The notes below the pieces were generated by a model. That model saw only the letters and a list, made by a program, of their open reading frames with translations, was not told where the DNA came from and searched no databases. Source: an uncultured bacterium (lineage in GTDB: Bacteria; Actinomycetota; Actinomycetes; S36-B12; CAIYMF01). From it: 37,684 nucleotides of DNA. The position numbers were made by a program, and so were the translations under genes. How positions within the stretch are numbered: the first letter of the stretch is position 1; each line of letters starts with the position of its first letter. The stretch is from assembly GCA_903927265.1 (NCBI GenBank), contig CAIYMF010000166.1, positions 1 through 37,684 of the forward strand, read 5' to 3'. Of the stretch, positions 1 through 7,293 are shown piece by piece.

Positions 1-1263
1 CACGTGATCACCTTCGGCGGCAGCCTGCTGCATTTGAAGTGAGGCGGCCAGAAGCCGGGATTGCACGGTGTTGTGCAGGAACGAGGCGACATCGGACTCG
101 ACCTGTCGGCGATGCAGTTCACCGAGGTGCTCATCCCAGTCGTCGTCGGCGATACGTTCACGCAGTTCAACCAACATCGCTTCACGGTCGAGGATGACGG
201 TGTTGGCGATCGCCCCGAGAACGAATGCGAGTGGGATAGCAGCGGACAGTAGAAGGTGCACCGATTTGGTAAGGGGCACAGTGGCAATTGAGTCGACGAT
301 GGCCACCTCTACATTTGCAGGCAGTAGGAGAAGTAGCACGTACATTGCGATGTTCCATGGCAGTCGATGCTCTCGGCCGAAGTGAGTACACGTGATCACA
401 ATGAGGGCCACCAGCGCACTGCTGATGAGCCCTGCGTAGAGCCCGAGGGGCCAGCCCACACCGACCAGGCTGTTCCACACCAGCAGGACAGCCATGAGGG
501 GTACCGCCCGTCGCCACGGAACGGGCGCGGTCAGCACCCGACGGATGAAGTCGAGGGGGCTGCGTGGTGGGGCAATGACGGGCGCGCGGTCAAACCAGAA
601 CTGGTGGCTCAGGGGTCGCAAACGCTCCTCGATGGCGTCTTGTACAAGCCGTGCTGTCCGTGCGTAGTCACGCGAAATACTCTCGGAACCGAGCGCCGTG
701 GATATCGGGGCAGAGGCATCGGCGATCTTTGCCGACACCTGACGGACCTGGTGCGACGAGTGATGGTCGTCGACCACGCGCAACTGCAACTCGTGCATGG
801 CCAACTCGTCAACCAGCGTGGTGAGATCGGCCTGATAGCGATCGTTGGCTCCGAGTGCTGCTCCGATGAGGACTAGCCATAGTCCGAAGATGATTCCCGA
901 CGAGACGACACGCACAGCAATGGGAGTACTGGTTGGCAGATCGAAGGTTGCCGGCAGCACGGCCAGCACGACTCCTCTCGCCGCGCCGGCAAGAACCGCC
1001 ACGCCGATCGTCGCCACACGCGTTGCGAGGAGGTTGTAGTTGCGTCGCCGAAGTAGAAAGTTGCCACAGAGTACGACGGCACCGAGCGCAAGTTGCGCGA
1101 TCGCGCCGACGAAAAGCCAGGCCCCCACTTCACCAGCAGAAACAAAGGGATCGCTGGTGGTGGTCAGAGCCGAGGGAATGCCAATTGGAACACTGAGCAG
1201 AAAGGTCATCAGCCCGATCGTGCGCGCATTGCCCAGCAGCGACAGGAAACGGCGGTCAAACAT
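1..1263 (-). CDS. Membrane sensor histidine kinase (partial, left edge)
   Basis: An open frame runs without a stop from an ATG at 1263 to the window edge, giving 421 visible residues. The start TFLLSVPIGIPSAL and several later hydrophobic stretches (roughly residues 15-35, 48-68, 84-105, 118-140, 250-300 and 330-360) look like membrane spans. Near the end, VASFLHNTVQSRLLAASLQMQQ resembles the H-box of NarL-partner kinases, with H397 as probable phospho-acceptor. The ATP-binding domain would lie beyond the edge. The ATG overlaps the stop of the response-regulator gene by one base (TGATG), so the two are probably translated together and form a cognate pair. The signal sensed cannot be told. Kinase assignment rests on the H-box, the membrane architecture and the partner gene. 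Confidence 0.82.
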   Translation of the reverse strand, partial: MFDRRFLSLLGNARTIGLMTFLLSVPIGIPSALTTTSDPFVSAGEVGAWLFVGAIAQLALGAVVLCGNFLLRRRNYNLLATRVATIGVAVLAGAARGVVLAVLPATFDLPTSTPIAVRVVSSGIIFGLWLVLIGAALGANDRYQADLTTLVDELAMHELQLRVVDDHHSSHQVRQVSAKIADASAPISTALGSESISRDYARTARLVQDAIEERLRPLSHQFWFDRAPVIAPPRSPLDFIRRVLTAPVPWRRAVPLMAVLLVWNSLVGVGWPLGLYAGLISSALVALIVITCTHFGREHRLPWNIAMYVLLLLLPANVEVAIVDSIATVPLTKSVHLLLSAAIPLAFVLGAIANTVILDREAMLVELRERIADDDWDEHLGELHRRQVESDVASFLHNTVQSRLLAASLQMQQAAAEGDHV

Positions 1264-1907
1264 CAGGTCGGCAACTCGGGCAGCTTGCCCGCGAGTTCGA
1301 GGTACGCGCGTGCCAACTGCACGTAGTGGTTGCTAGAACTATCGCGCGGGACACCCAAAATCTCACTGAGTCGTTTGATCATTTGCTCAACCGCCTTGAC
1401 GCTGACATTGCGTTCATCGGCAATCGCCTGAGTACTGCGCCCTTCGGCGACAAGGCGAAGCACCTCCAACTGAGCCTCGGTGAGAGGTGGCAGGCCGTCG
1501 GGCAGGGCGGCGCGACTGCCCAGCGGGGTGCGTGCTGCGGAGATGACTCGCGTGACGATGGCAGAGAAGTCGTGCACGTCTGCCTTGCTCAGGTACGTGG
1601 TTCCGCGCGGCATGGCGATCATGCCGGGCGCGATGAGGCGCGGATCGCGGTAGGTCGACAGCAGAACCAGTCCGATTTCGGGTTGACGAATGCGCAGACC
1701 ATGGGCAAGGTCGACTCCGGTCGGACCGGCTCCGAGGTCGAGGTCGAGCAGTGCGACGTCGGGCATGACCTCGCGCTGCAGTTCGAGGGCTTCGCGTGCA
1801 GTCGTCGCGCGCGCCACCACCGACACGCGCTGGTATTCCAGCGCGTTGGACACACTGGCGAGGGTGAACGGATCGTTGTCCACCACCAGTGCGCGAACTC
1901 CGGTCAT
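1263..1907 (-). CDS. NarL/FixJ-family response regulator
   Basis: The 214-residue protein has a receiver domain (residues about 4-125) with acidic residues D10 and D12, the probable phosphorylation site D55 in VALLDLDLGAG, the LLST switch segment and the lysine in YLSKAD. A LuxR-type helix-turn-helix follows (LTEAQLEVLRLVAEGRSTQAIADERNVSVKAVEQMIKRL, about residues 142-180). It should be phosphorylated by the membrane kinase encoded immediately downstream and then bind DNA; targets are unknown. An AAGGA sequence about 7 nt upstream of the ATG supports the start. It lies downstream of crtB on the same strand with a 146-bp gap containing a short hairpin, so it is probably a separate transcript. 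Confidence 0.9.
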   Translation of the reverse strand: MTGVRALVVDNDPFTLASVSNALEYQRVSVVARATTAREALELQREVMPDVALLDLDLGAGPTGVDLAHGLRIRQPEIGLVLLSTYRDPRLIAPGMIAMPRGTTYLSKADVHDFSAIVTRVISAARTPLGSRAALPDGLPPLTEAQLEVLRLVAEGRSTQAIADERNVSVKAVEQMIKRLSEILGVPRDSSSNHYVQLARAYLELAGKLPELPT

Positions 1908-1937
1908 AGCCGTCCTTCGGTCGGGTTCATAACAATG

Positions 1938-1958
1938 GCGCGAGCATGTGCCTCGCGC
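1938..1958. repeat. Short GC-rich hairpin between crtB and the regulator gene
   Basis: GCGCGAG (1938-1944) and CTCGCGC (1952-1958) form a perfect 7-bp stem with a 7-nt loop. It lies after the crtB stop and before the regulator ATG. Read on the minus strand it is followed only by a mildly T-rich stretch (CATTGTTATG), so it may be a weak crtB terminator or an operator. Confidence 0.4.
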
Positions 1959-2053
1959 AACTACCGATTGGGCAACACGTTAGGGAAGTTTGCTGCCGAG
2001 GGGTGATTCGGCCTTACCGTTTGGAAAGACCTACCCGTGGATACGCGGCGCGC

Positions 2054-3001
2054 TCAGGTGCGAACAAGCCCCTCAACGTGGCCGGGGCCAAAGCGTCGCC
2101 GATTGCGCACCGCTTTGCCCCAGGCTGGAAGTGCAACGGCGAGGCGGCGGCGCATTGAAACCGTCGCGCGTTTGTCGAACACCTCGTAGTCAATGTCTTC
2201 GACCGCATCCACGATGCCGCAATAGAGAACGCGCGCGGCCTCAATGCAGGGCTGTGATGACGGGTGCAGCATGCCGATACCAACGCGCGACTTCTCTTCA
2301 AGTTCGCGTACGCGTGCGATTTGAAACTGCAATGCCTCGCGTACCGCGGGAGTAACGATGCGCTTTTCAAGATCGGCGCGTGTGACGCCAAATTGTGCGA
2401 GGTCGTCGAGCGGAATATAGACCCGTCCCCGTTCGAGGTCTTCGCCGATGTCGCGCACGAAGTTGGCGAGTTGGAACGCGACGCCGAGATCCTTGGCCGG
2501 TTCGTACGCGTGCGGTGACGTGGGCTCAAGTACTGGAACCATCTGCAATCCGATGACCGCAGCTGAGCCGTAGACGTATTCGTACAGATCGTCGAAGGTC
2601 TGATATTCGGTGACAGTGAGGTCCATGCGCATCGAATGCAAGAACGCTTCGAAGTACTCGAGTGGAATGTCCCACCGCTTCACCGTGTCGACCACTGCCA
2701 TGCACACCGGATCGTCGCTGTGGCCGCGCTGTACATCGGCTAGGAATGCGTCGCCCCAGGTGTGGAGCCAGTGAGCCTTCTGCTCTTCGGTGAGAGTGGA
2801 TGCGAGGTCGTCGACAATCTCGTCGGCGTAGCGGGCGAACCCATAAAGCGCGTGCACATAGGGGCGCTTGCCCGCGGGGAGTAGCAGGGTGGCGAGGTAG
2901 TACGTCTTGCCGTGAGCCGCATTGAGTTCGCGGCACCGTTCATACGACGCACGCATGTCGGGGTCGGTGATACCGGCCGCATCCAACTCCTTCGCGCTCA
3001 C
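2054..3001 (-). CDS. crtB: Phytoene synthase
   Basis: Condenses two geranylgeranyl diphosphates to phytoene, the first committed C40 carotenoid step. From GTG 3001 the protein is 315 residues, normal for the family. Both Asp-rich Mg-diphosphate motifs are present: YADEIVDD (D60, D64) and FVRDIGEDLERGRVYIP (D184, D188). The open frame extends far upstream, but that part has no family similarity. An ATG at 3010 is directly abutted by GGGAGG (3011-3016), leaving no spacer, whereas the same motif sits 9 nt before GTG 3001, which I therefore prefer; the difference is three residues. It is divergent from the ribonuclease gene (start 3075) and separated from crtI and crtE by the mannosyltransferase and RNase/barstar genes. 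crtE and crtI in the window supply its substrate and use its product. Confidence 0.93.
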   Translation of the reverse strand: MSAKELDAAGITDPDMRASYERCRELNAAHGKTYYLATLLLPAGKRPYVHALYGFARYADEIVDDLASTLTEEQKAHWLHTWGDAFLADVQRGHSDDPVCMAVVDTVKRWDIPLEYFEAFLHSMRMDLTVTEYQTFDDLYEYVYGSAAVIGLQMVPVLEPTSPHAYEPAKDLGVAFQLANFVRDIGEDLERGRVYIPLDDLAQFGVTRADLEKRIVTPAVREALQFQIARVRELEEKSRVGIGMLHPSSQPCIEAARVLYCGIVDAVEDIDYEVFDKRATVSMRRRLAVALPAWGKAVRNRRRFGPGHVEGLVRT

Positions 3002-3074
3002 GGCGGCCATCCTCCCACGTCGAACTGGGGACACCCTCAGGGCGGCTTGGGAGGCCCTGGTCTGACACGATGCT

Positions 3075-3545
3075 GTGATGCGTCTGTCCCGGTGCACTGT
3101 CGTGCAACTGCTCACTGCCGTCCTCGTGGCTTTTGTCGCGCTCACAGGCTGCGGCAGGGGCTCGGATGCGTCGATCGCCACCGGAAGTGCCGCGGCCTCG
3201 ACTAGTTCGGGCGGTGCCACGACAGAGCAGGGAGGTGTTCTCGCTCCGACTGCGCCCACCACATCGCTGCAGCCCATCACGGTGGCCCAACTGCCACCGC
3301 AGGCGGTGGGGACCCTCAAGCTCATTCGCTCTGGCGGGCCTTTCCCGTACAAGCAAGACGGTGTGGTGTTCCAGAACCGCGAACGCATTCTGCCCAAGCA
3401 GGCCAACGGGTATTACCACGAATACACCGTGAAGAAGCCGGGTGAGAGTGACCGCGGTCCGTGGCGACTGGTAACCGGTGACAACGGCGCGGTGTTCTGG
3501 ACCAGTGACCACTACGCGAGTTTCCAGGAAGTGGTGCAACCATGA
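3075..3545 (+). CDS. Lipoprotein-anchored RNase Sa-type guanyl-specific ribonuclease
   Basis: The 156-residue protein starts with a signal peptide and lipobox (LTGC, C26), then a Ser/Thr/Ala-rich linker (about 30-75) and a compact ribonuclease domain of the barnase/RNase Sa (N1/T1) family at about 80-156. GPFPYKQDGVVFQNRERILP, GYYHEYTV and TSDHYASF match RNase Sa closely. The catalytic residues of that family all have counterparts: E116 (YHEYTV), R127 and R131 (DRGPWR), H146 (SDHY). It should cleave RNA 3' of guanosine outside the cytoplasm. The cysteine pair known in RNase Sa has no counterpart in the catalytic domain. Starts at GTG 3075 or ATG 3078 are both possible. The stop overlaps the barstar gene as ATGA, making a toxin-inhibitor pair. 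Confidence 0.9.
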   Translation: MMRLSRCTVVQLLTAVLVAFVALTGCGRGSDASIATGSAAASTSSGGATTEQGGVLAPTAPTTSLQPITVAQLPPQAVGTLKLIRSGGPFPYKQDGVVFQNRERILPKQANGYYHEYTVKKPGESDRGPWRLVTGDNGAVFWTSDHYASFQEVVQP

Positions 3546-3991
3546 GCGGCATGAGTGGTGTTCCTCGTCGACTGCGTCACGGAGCCTTGCGTGGTGTGTG
3601 GCATTGGCCCGTCGATGCGTCGGCCGAAGAAGTCGAAGCGATTGGTGGCGGACTCGAGTGGCACACGGTGGTACTCGACACCGCTGACGTCGAGAGCAAA
3701 GAAGCATTCCTGCAAGCGTGCGCCGAGACGTTCGCGCTGCCCAGTTGGTTCGGCATGAACTGGGATGCGTTGGTCGACTGCCTGTCCGACCTTGATGTGG
3801 GGGAGTCGATGGGCATCCTCATTGGGTGGCGCGGCTGGCAGTCATTGGCTGTCGCGGATCCGGAGGAGTTTGCCACTGCCGTCGATGTCTTTGGTGATGC
3901 CGCAACTCGTTGGCAGAACGACGAGGTTCCCGGCGCCGTGGTGCTGGTGGGCGAGGCAGACGGTTCGAATCCTGACCTCAGGGTTCTGTGA
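3542..3991 (+). CDS. Barstar-family ribonuclease inhibitor
   Basis: The 149-residue protein carries the barstar core: a beta strand LEWHTVVLDTADVESKEAFLQACAETFALPSWFGMNWDALVDCLSDLD with the characteristic GMNWDAL segment, then VLIGWRGWQ-type strands. It has about 30 extra N-terminal residues relative to classical barstar, as in longer actinobacterial homologues. It lacks a signal peptide, so it would protect the cytoplasm from the ribonuclease before export. It overlaps the ribonuclease stop (ATGA), which implies coupled synthesis. ATG 3551 is an alternative start. The 3' end overlaps the convergent mannosyltransferase gene by 14 bp. Confidence 0.9.
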   Translation: MSGMSGVPRRLRHGALRGVWHWPVDASAEEVEAIGGGLEWHTVVLDTADVESKEAFLQACAETFALPSWFGMNWDALVDCLSDLDVGESMGILIGWRGWQSLAVADPEEFATAVDVFGDAATRWQNDEVPGAVVLVGEADGSNPDLRVL

Positions 3992-5558
3992 GGTCGACTC
4001 TGTTGGGCCCCACAAACACCAACTGACGCGAGCGTGCCTGCGCTGGTGGGTCGTCGGGCGTGATTCCGTGTGAGAACTGCCGGCCGAGAACGAGTTCACG
4101 TTCGCGCGGACTAGCCAGTACGACGAACGCGATAGCGCCGGCGGCAAACAGCATGGCCAAACCGTCTTGAAGTTGCAGGAACGAGTTGGCAGTAGCGCTG
4201 GACTCAGCAAGGCCGTAGATGACGAAGGCGGCGGTACCGATCGTGATGGCGCGCAGGTGCCACGGTTTGCGAAGGCCGGTGGCGGCAACGAGGGGAAGGG
4301 CCCACAGCAGATACCACGCCTGAATTACGGGTCCGAGCAGCACGACGGCCGTGAATGCCAACGCGGCCGAGCGCACCGGCGAGCGCCCTTCAGGCTTGAA
4401 ACACAGCCACAGCACGACACCGACGGCGAGCGCCATGGCAAGTAGCCGGAAAACGGTGACCAATAGATCGGTGTAGTCACCAACTCCCAGGGCGTTACCA
4501 ATCGCGCCGGTGGCCATTCCGACTGCTGTCGAAGGTGAAAGCCAAGTGCGCACACTGCCGGGAGTGGTGAGCGCACGAATCCAGCCGAGTCCCACGCCGA
4601 TCATGGCGCCCATGATCACCAGCGTGAGCACGGAGATCACAGCAGTCGCCGCCCAGGTGGCGAAACGTCGACCCCAACTCGAGCGACTGCCAGCCCACAA
4701 CAACCCCACAAACGGCAATGCCAGCAGTGCGATCGGTTTTACGCCTCCCGCGAGCGTCACCAGTAGAACTCCTGGGATGGGTCGTCCCTCGGCGGCGAGG
4801 GTGATACCGGCGACCATGAGGCCGACCATGAGTGCGTCGTTGTGGGCACCCGCGATGAAGTGCATGAGGATGAGCGGGTTGAGAACGCCGAGCCATAGCG
4901 CCTTGCCGCCGTCGATTCCGTGCAGGAAAGCCAGTCGCGGCACAAACCATGCCATCAGCGCGACCCCGGCAACGGCCACCAACCGCAGCAGCAGACTGCC
5001 GAGGAAGGGTGAATCAGGCAGCAGGGTGGCGACCCCACGCTCGATCATCAGAAAGAAGGGACCATACGGAGTTGGTGCCTCAGCCCACATCGGATCGACG
5101 CCGTCGTTAAACCAGCCAGGAACAGTGGCGACCCCGTTGGTGTAGGGGTCAATGCCCGCTGCAACGAGTTTTCCTTGAGCAAAGTATGAGAAGACATCGC
5201 GACTGAACAGGGGAGCCGCAACCAGCAGCGGGGCGCACCACGCGGCGAGGGCTAGCCAGAGGCGCTGAACGGGGATGCGTACACCTGAGAGCAGGTCGGC
5301 ACCGAGCACGAGCCATGTCTGCAGCAGGAGTGCTCCGCCGGCGATGAGCATGATGCGTGCAATCGACACACCGATCGGGTTGGTGCGCATGGCGTCGACG
5401 ACCGACAGATCGAGCAGCGCGGAACCCAGCGGAAGCCAGCCCACACCAATGGAACCGAGAGTGATTAGTCCGGTGGCAACCGCCCCAGGAATGACGAACC
5501 TGCTGACGAAAACGGCGCGGCTCGTGGCCTCGTCGGGGATTCCGTCGGCCGTCGTCAT
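3978..5558 (-). CDS. MptB-like polyprenol-phosphate-mannose alpha-1,6-mannosyltransferase
   Basis: A 526-residue polytopic membrane protein with about a dozen predicted hydrophobic spans. The loop SRDVFSYFAQGKLVAAGIDPYTNG followed by PTPYGPFFLMIERG is characteristic of the MptA/MptB branch of GT-C glycosyltransferases, which use polyprenyl-phosphomannose outside the membrane to extend an alpha-1,6-mannan core. Further family-like segments are FIAGAHNDALMVGL and GGVKPIALLALPF. The start ATG is preceded by TATCCT with a 9-nt gap and by AGAGG, so either a very short leader or a Shine-Dalgarno start is possible. It sits 58 bp after crtI and could be cotranscribed with it. Acceptor specificity cannot be deduced. 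Confidence 0.85.
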   Translation of the reverse strand: MTTADGIPDEATSRAVFVSRFVIPGAVATGLITLGSIGVGWLPLGSALLDLSVVDAMRTNPIGVSIARIMLIAGGALLLQTWLVLGADLLSGVRIPVQRLWLALAAWCAPLLVAAPLFSRDVFSYFAQGKLVAAGIDPYTNGVATVPGWFNDGVDPMWAEAPTPYGPFFLMIERGVATLLPDSPFLGSLLLRLVAVAGVALMAWFVPRLAFLHGIDGGKALWLGVLNPLILMHFIAGAHNDALMVGLMVAGITLAAEGRPIPGVLLVTLAGGVKPIALLALPFVGLLWAGSRSSWGRRFATWAATAVISVLTLVIMGAMIGVGLGWIRALTTPGSVRTWLSPSTAVGMATGAIGNALGVGDYTDLLVTVFRLLAMALAVGVVLWLCFKPEGRSPVRSAALAFTAVVLLGPVIQAWYLLWALPLVAATGLRKPWHLRAITIGTAAFVIYGLAESSATANSFLQLQDGLAMLFAAGAIAFVVLASPRERELVLGRQFSHGITPDDPPAQARSRQLVFVGPNRVDLTEP

Positions 5559-5616
5559 AGTGCCTCTAGGATAACGCCGATTCGGCCGTTGGTAACCGAG
5601 GTGGCTCGCCGATTAG

Positions 5617-7116
5617 TCAGCGTGACGCACGCGAGTGGTAGGTGGTGTCCGCGCCTGTGATGCGTTCTGCCGCCAGGCGGCCTGAAACGAGCACCATCGG
5701 CACACCCACGCCCGGCTGGGTTCCAGACCCGGCGAACACGACGTTCTCGCCCCACATGTTCGACGGCCGGAACGGGCCGGTTTGCAAGAACGAATGGGCC
5801 GCAGCGAAGGGGGCTCCCCGTTCCATTCCGCGGTCGGCCCAGTCTTGTGGAGTCGTGAGGTGTTCGACTTCGATGGCGTCGCCGAAACCGATGTATCCGC
5901 GTTCCTCGAGTACGCGCACCACCTCCTCGCGGTACCACGGACCTTCGGTTTTCCAGTCGATGCCGGCGTCGAGATTGGGTGTGGGAAACAGTACGTAGTA
6001 GATCTGCCGGCCGTCGGGGGCGAGTGCGGGATCGGAGTGGGTGGGGTTCGTGACCAAGACGGAGGGGTCAGTCATCAGGCGCTTCTCGTCAATGAGTTCG
6101 CGGAACACCCCCTTCCACGACTTGCCGAAGTGAATGTTGTGGTGCGCGATTTTCGAATAGGTGGCCGAGGAGCCGGCAAGGAGTAGGAAGCAGCTGGGCG
6201 AGTAGTTCAGTCGGCGTACATTCCATGGCTCTTCGCCGAGTAGGTCGCGGTAGGCCACCGGGAGGTCGGGATTGAGTACCACGACATCGGCCTCGATGCG
6301 CTCGCCGTCGGTGGTGATGACTGCGGTGGCGCGGTGGCCATTGTGCTCGACCTTCGCCACTTCGGTGTTGTAACGGAAGGTGACGCCGTGCTTGGCGGCC
6401 GCGCCAGCAAGTGCGCGCGGCACCGCGTTCATCCCGCCCTTGGGGAAGAACACCCCAGCCACGGAATCCATGTAGGCGATGACCGCGTAGATCGCGAGTG
6501 CGTCGTAAGGCGAGAGTCCGGCATACATCGACTGGAACGAAAACACGCGCTCGGTTCGTGGGTCGCGCAGGTACTGGCGCACTTTCGGCGCAAGTTTGCG
6601 GAATCCGCCGATGGCCGTGAGTCTGGCCAGATCAGGGGTGAGTAAGTCGAGGGGTGAGTCAATGTTGCGGTCGATGAAGTCCTTCATCTCGTAGCGGTAC
6701 AGGTCGCTGACGAAATCGACGTACTTGAGGTAACCGGCGGCTTCCTGATCTCCGATGACGCGACGGATTTCCTCGGCCATTTGTTGCGGATCGGCTTTCA
6801 CATCAAGCGTGGAGCCGTCGGGGTAATACGCGCGGTAGAGCGGATCAATGGGTTCGAGTTCGAGCCAGTCGGACATCTCTTCGCCCACGCAGTCGAGGGC
6901 GTCGGCGATGAGGTCGGGCATGGTGAGCACGGTCGGACCAGTGTCGAACTGGTAGCCGGCGTCGCTGATGAGTCCGGCCCGACCGCCGGGGATGGCTTCA
7001 CGTTCAAGCACGGTGACTTCGCGGCCAGCGCCGGCGAGGCGAAGCGCGGCGGAGAGTCCAGCAAGTCCCGCGCCCACGATGACGACTCGATTGGTGGGTC
7101 CGGTGACGGTACGCAT
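5617..7116 (-). CDS. crtI: Phytoene desaturase (lycopene-forming type)
   Basis: The 499-residue flavoprotein has the N-terminal FAD-binding dinucleotide fold (VVIVGAGLAGLSAALRLAGAGREVTVLE, residues about 11-38, then GGRAG) and the C-terminal CrtI signature GSGTQPGVGVPMVLVSGRLAAERI. Length and motifs fit bacterial CrtI, which dehydrogenates phytoene stepwise, normally to lycopene. The number of desaturations cannot be read from sequence. Upstream, TAGGCT (7126-7131) lies 9 nt before the ATG with GGAGG in between. It follows crtE by 177 bp containing a hairpin and precedes the mannosyltransferase gene. A second CrtI-like gene at 10115-11635 probably acts on the end group. Confidence 0.93.
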   Translation of the reverse strand: MRTVTGPTNRVVIVGAGLAGLSAALRLAGAGREVTVLEREAIPGGRAGLISDAGYQFDTGPTVLTMPDLIADALDCVGEEMSDWLELEPIDPLYRAYYPDGSTLDVKADPQQMAEEIRRVIGDQEAAGYLKYVDFVSDLYRYEMKDFIDRNIDSPLDLLTPDLARLTAIGGFRKLAPKVRQYLRDPRTERVFSFQSMYAGLSPYDALAIYAVIAYMDSVAGVFFPKGGMNAVPRALAGAAAKHGVTFRYNTEVAKVEHNGHRATAVITTDGERIEADVVVLNPDLPVAYRDLLGEEPWNVRRLNYSPSCFLLLAGSSATYSKIAHHNIHFGKSWKGVFRELIDEKRLMTDPSVLVTNPTHSDPALAPDGRQIYYVLFPTPNLDAGIDWKTEGPWYREEVVRVLEERGYIGFGDAIEVEHLTTPQDWADRGMERGAPFAAAHSFLQTGPFRPSNMWGENVVFAGSGTQPGVGVPMVLVSGRLAAERITGADTTYHSRASR

Positions 7117-7125
7117 GATGCCTCC

Positions 7126-7131
7126 AGCCTA
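7126..7131 (-). promoter_or_regulatory. Candidate -10 element of crtI
   Basis: TAGGCT on the minus strand, identical to the crtE -10, ends 9 nt before the crtI ATG at 7116. The gap is slightly longer than in the clear leaderless promoters of this window, so the transcript would carry a 1-3 nt leader. GGAGG (7121-7125) could instead serve as a ribosome binding site on a longer transcript. Confidence 0.45.
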
Positions 7132-7230
7132 GGTGTGGATCGTGCAAGCGGCCATTCGCGCGTGATGGGATGTCGAAACAGCGCGCATCGTCGAAGTGAA
7201 ACATCGCGACTGATTCGCGCGAATTCCGCG

Positions 7231-7277
7231 ATCTCTGGGCAATTAAGCACGTTGAACACAGGGATTTGCCCAGAGAT
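7231..7277. repeat. 12-bp perfect inverted repeat in the crtE-crtI gap
   Basis: ATCTCTGGGCAA (7231-7242) and TTGCCCAGAGAT (7266-7277) pair perfectly around a 23-nt loop. It begins 16 bp downstream of the crtE stop in the crtE direction. No T-run follows on either strand, so it is not a textbook intrinsic terminator; a partial terminator, RNA-stabilising hairpin or operator is possible. Confidence 0.6.
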
Positions 7278-7293
7278 TGCCCCACACTGGTGG

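Noticed and set aside
61-1336. Plus-strand open frames across 61-1336
   Set aside because: They lie opposite a continuous minus-strand histidine kinase frame with membrane spans and an H-box; they show no family motifs.
3002-3406. N-terminal extension of phytoene synthase up to 3406
   Set aside because: The extension has no similarity to CrtB, overlaps the ribonuclease gene on the other strand, and a GGGAGG site supports starting at 3001.
7140-7293. Protein-coding gene in the crtE-crtI gap
   Set aside because: The overlapping plus and minus frames have no recognisable motif and are explained by flanking genes; only the hairpin and the crtI -10 are supported.
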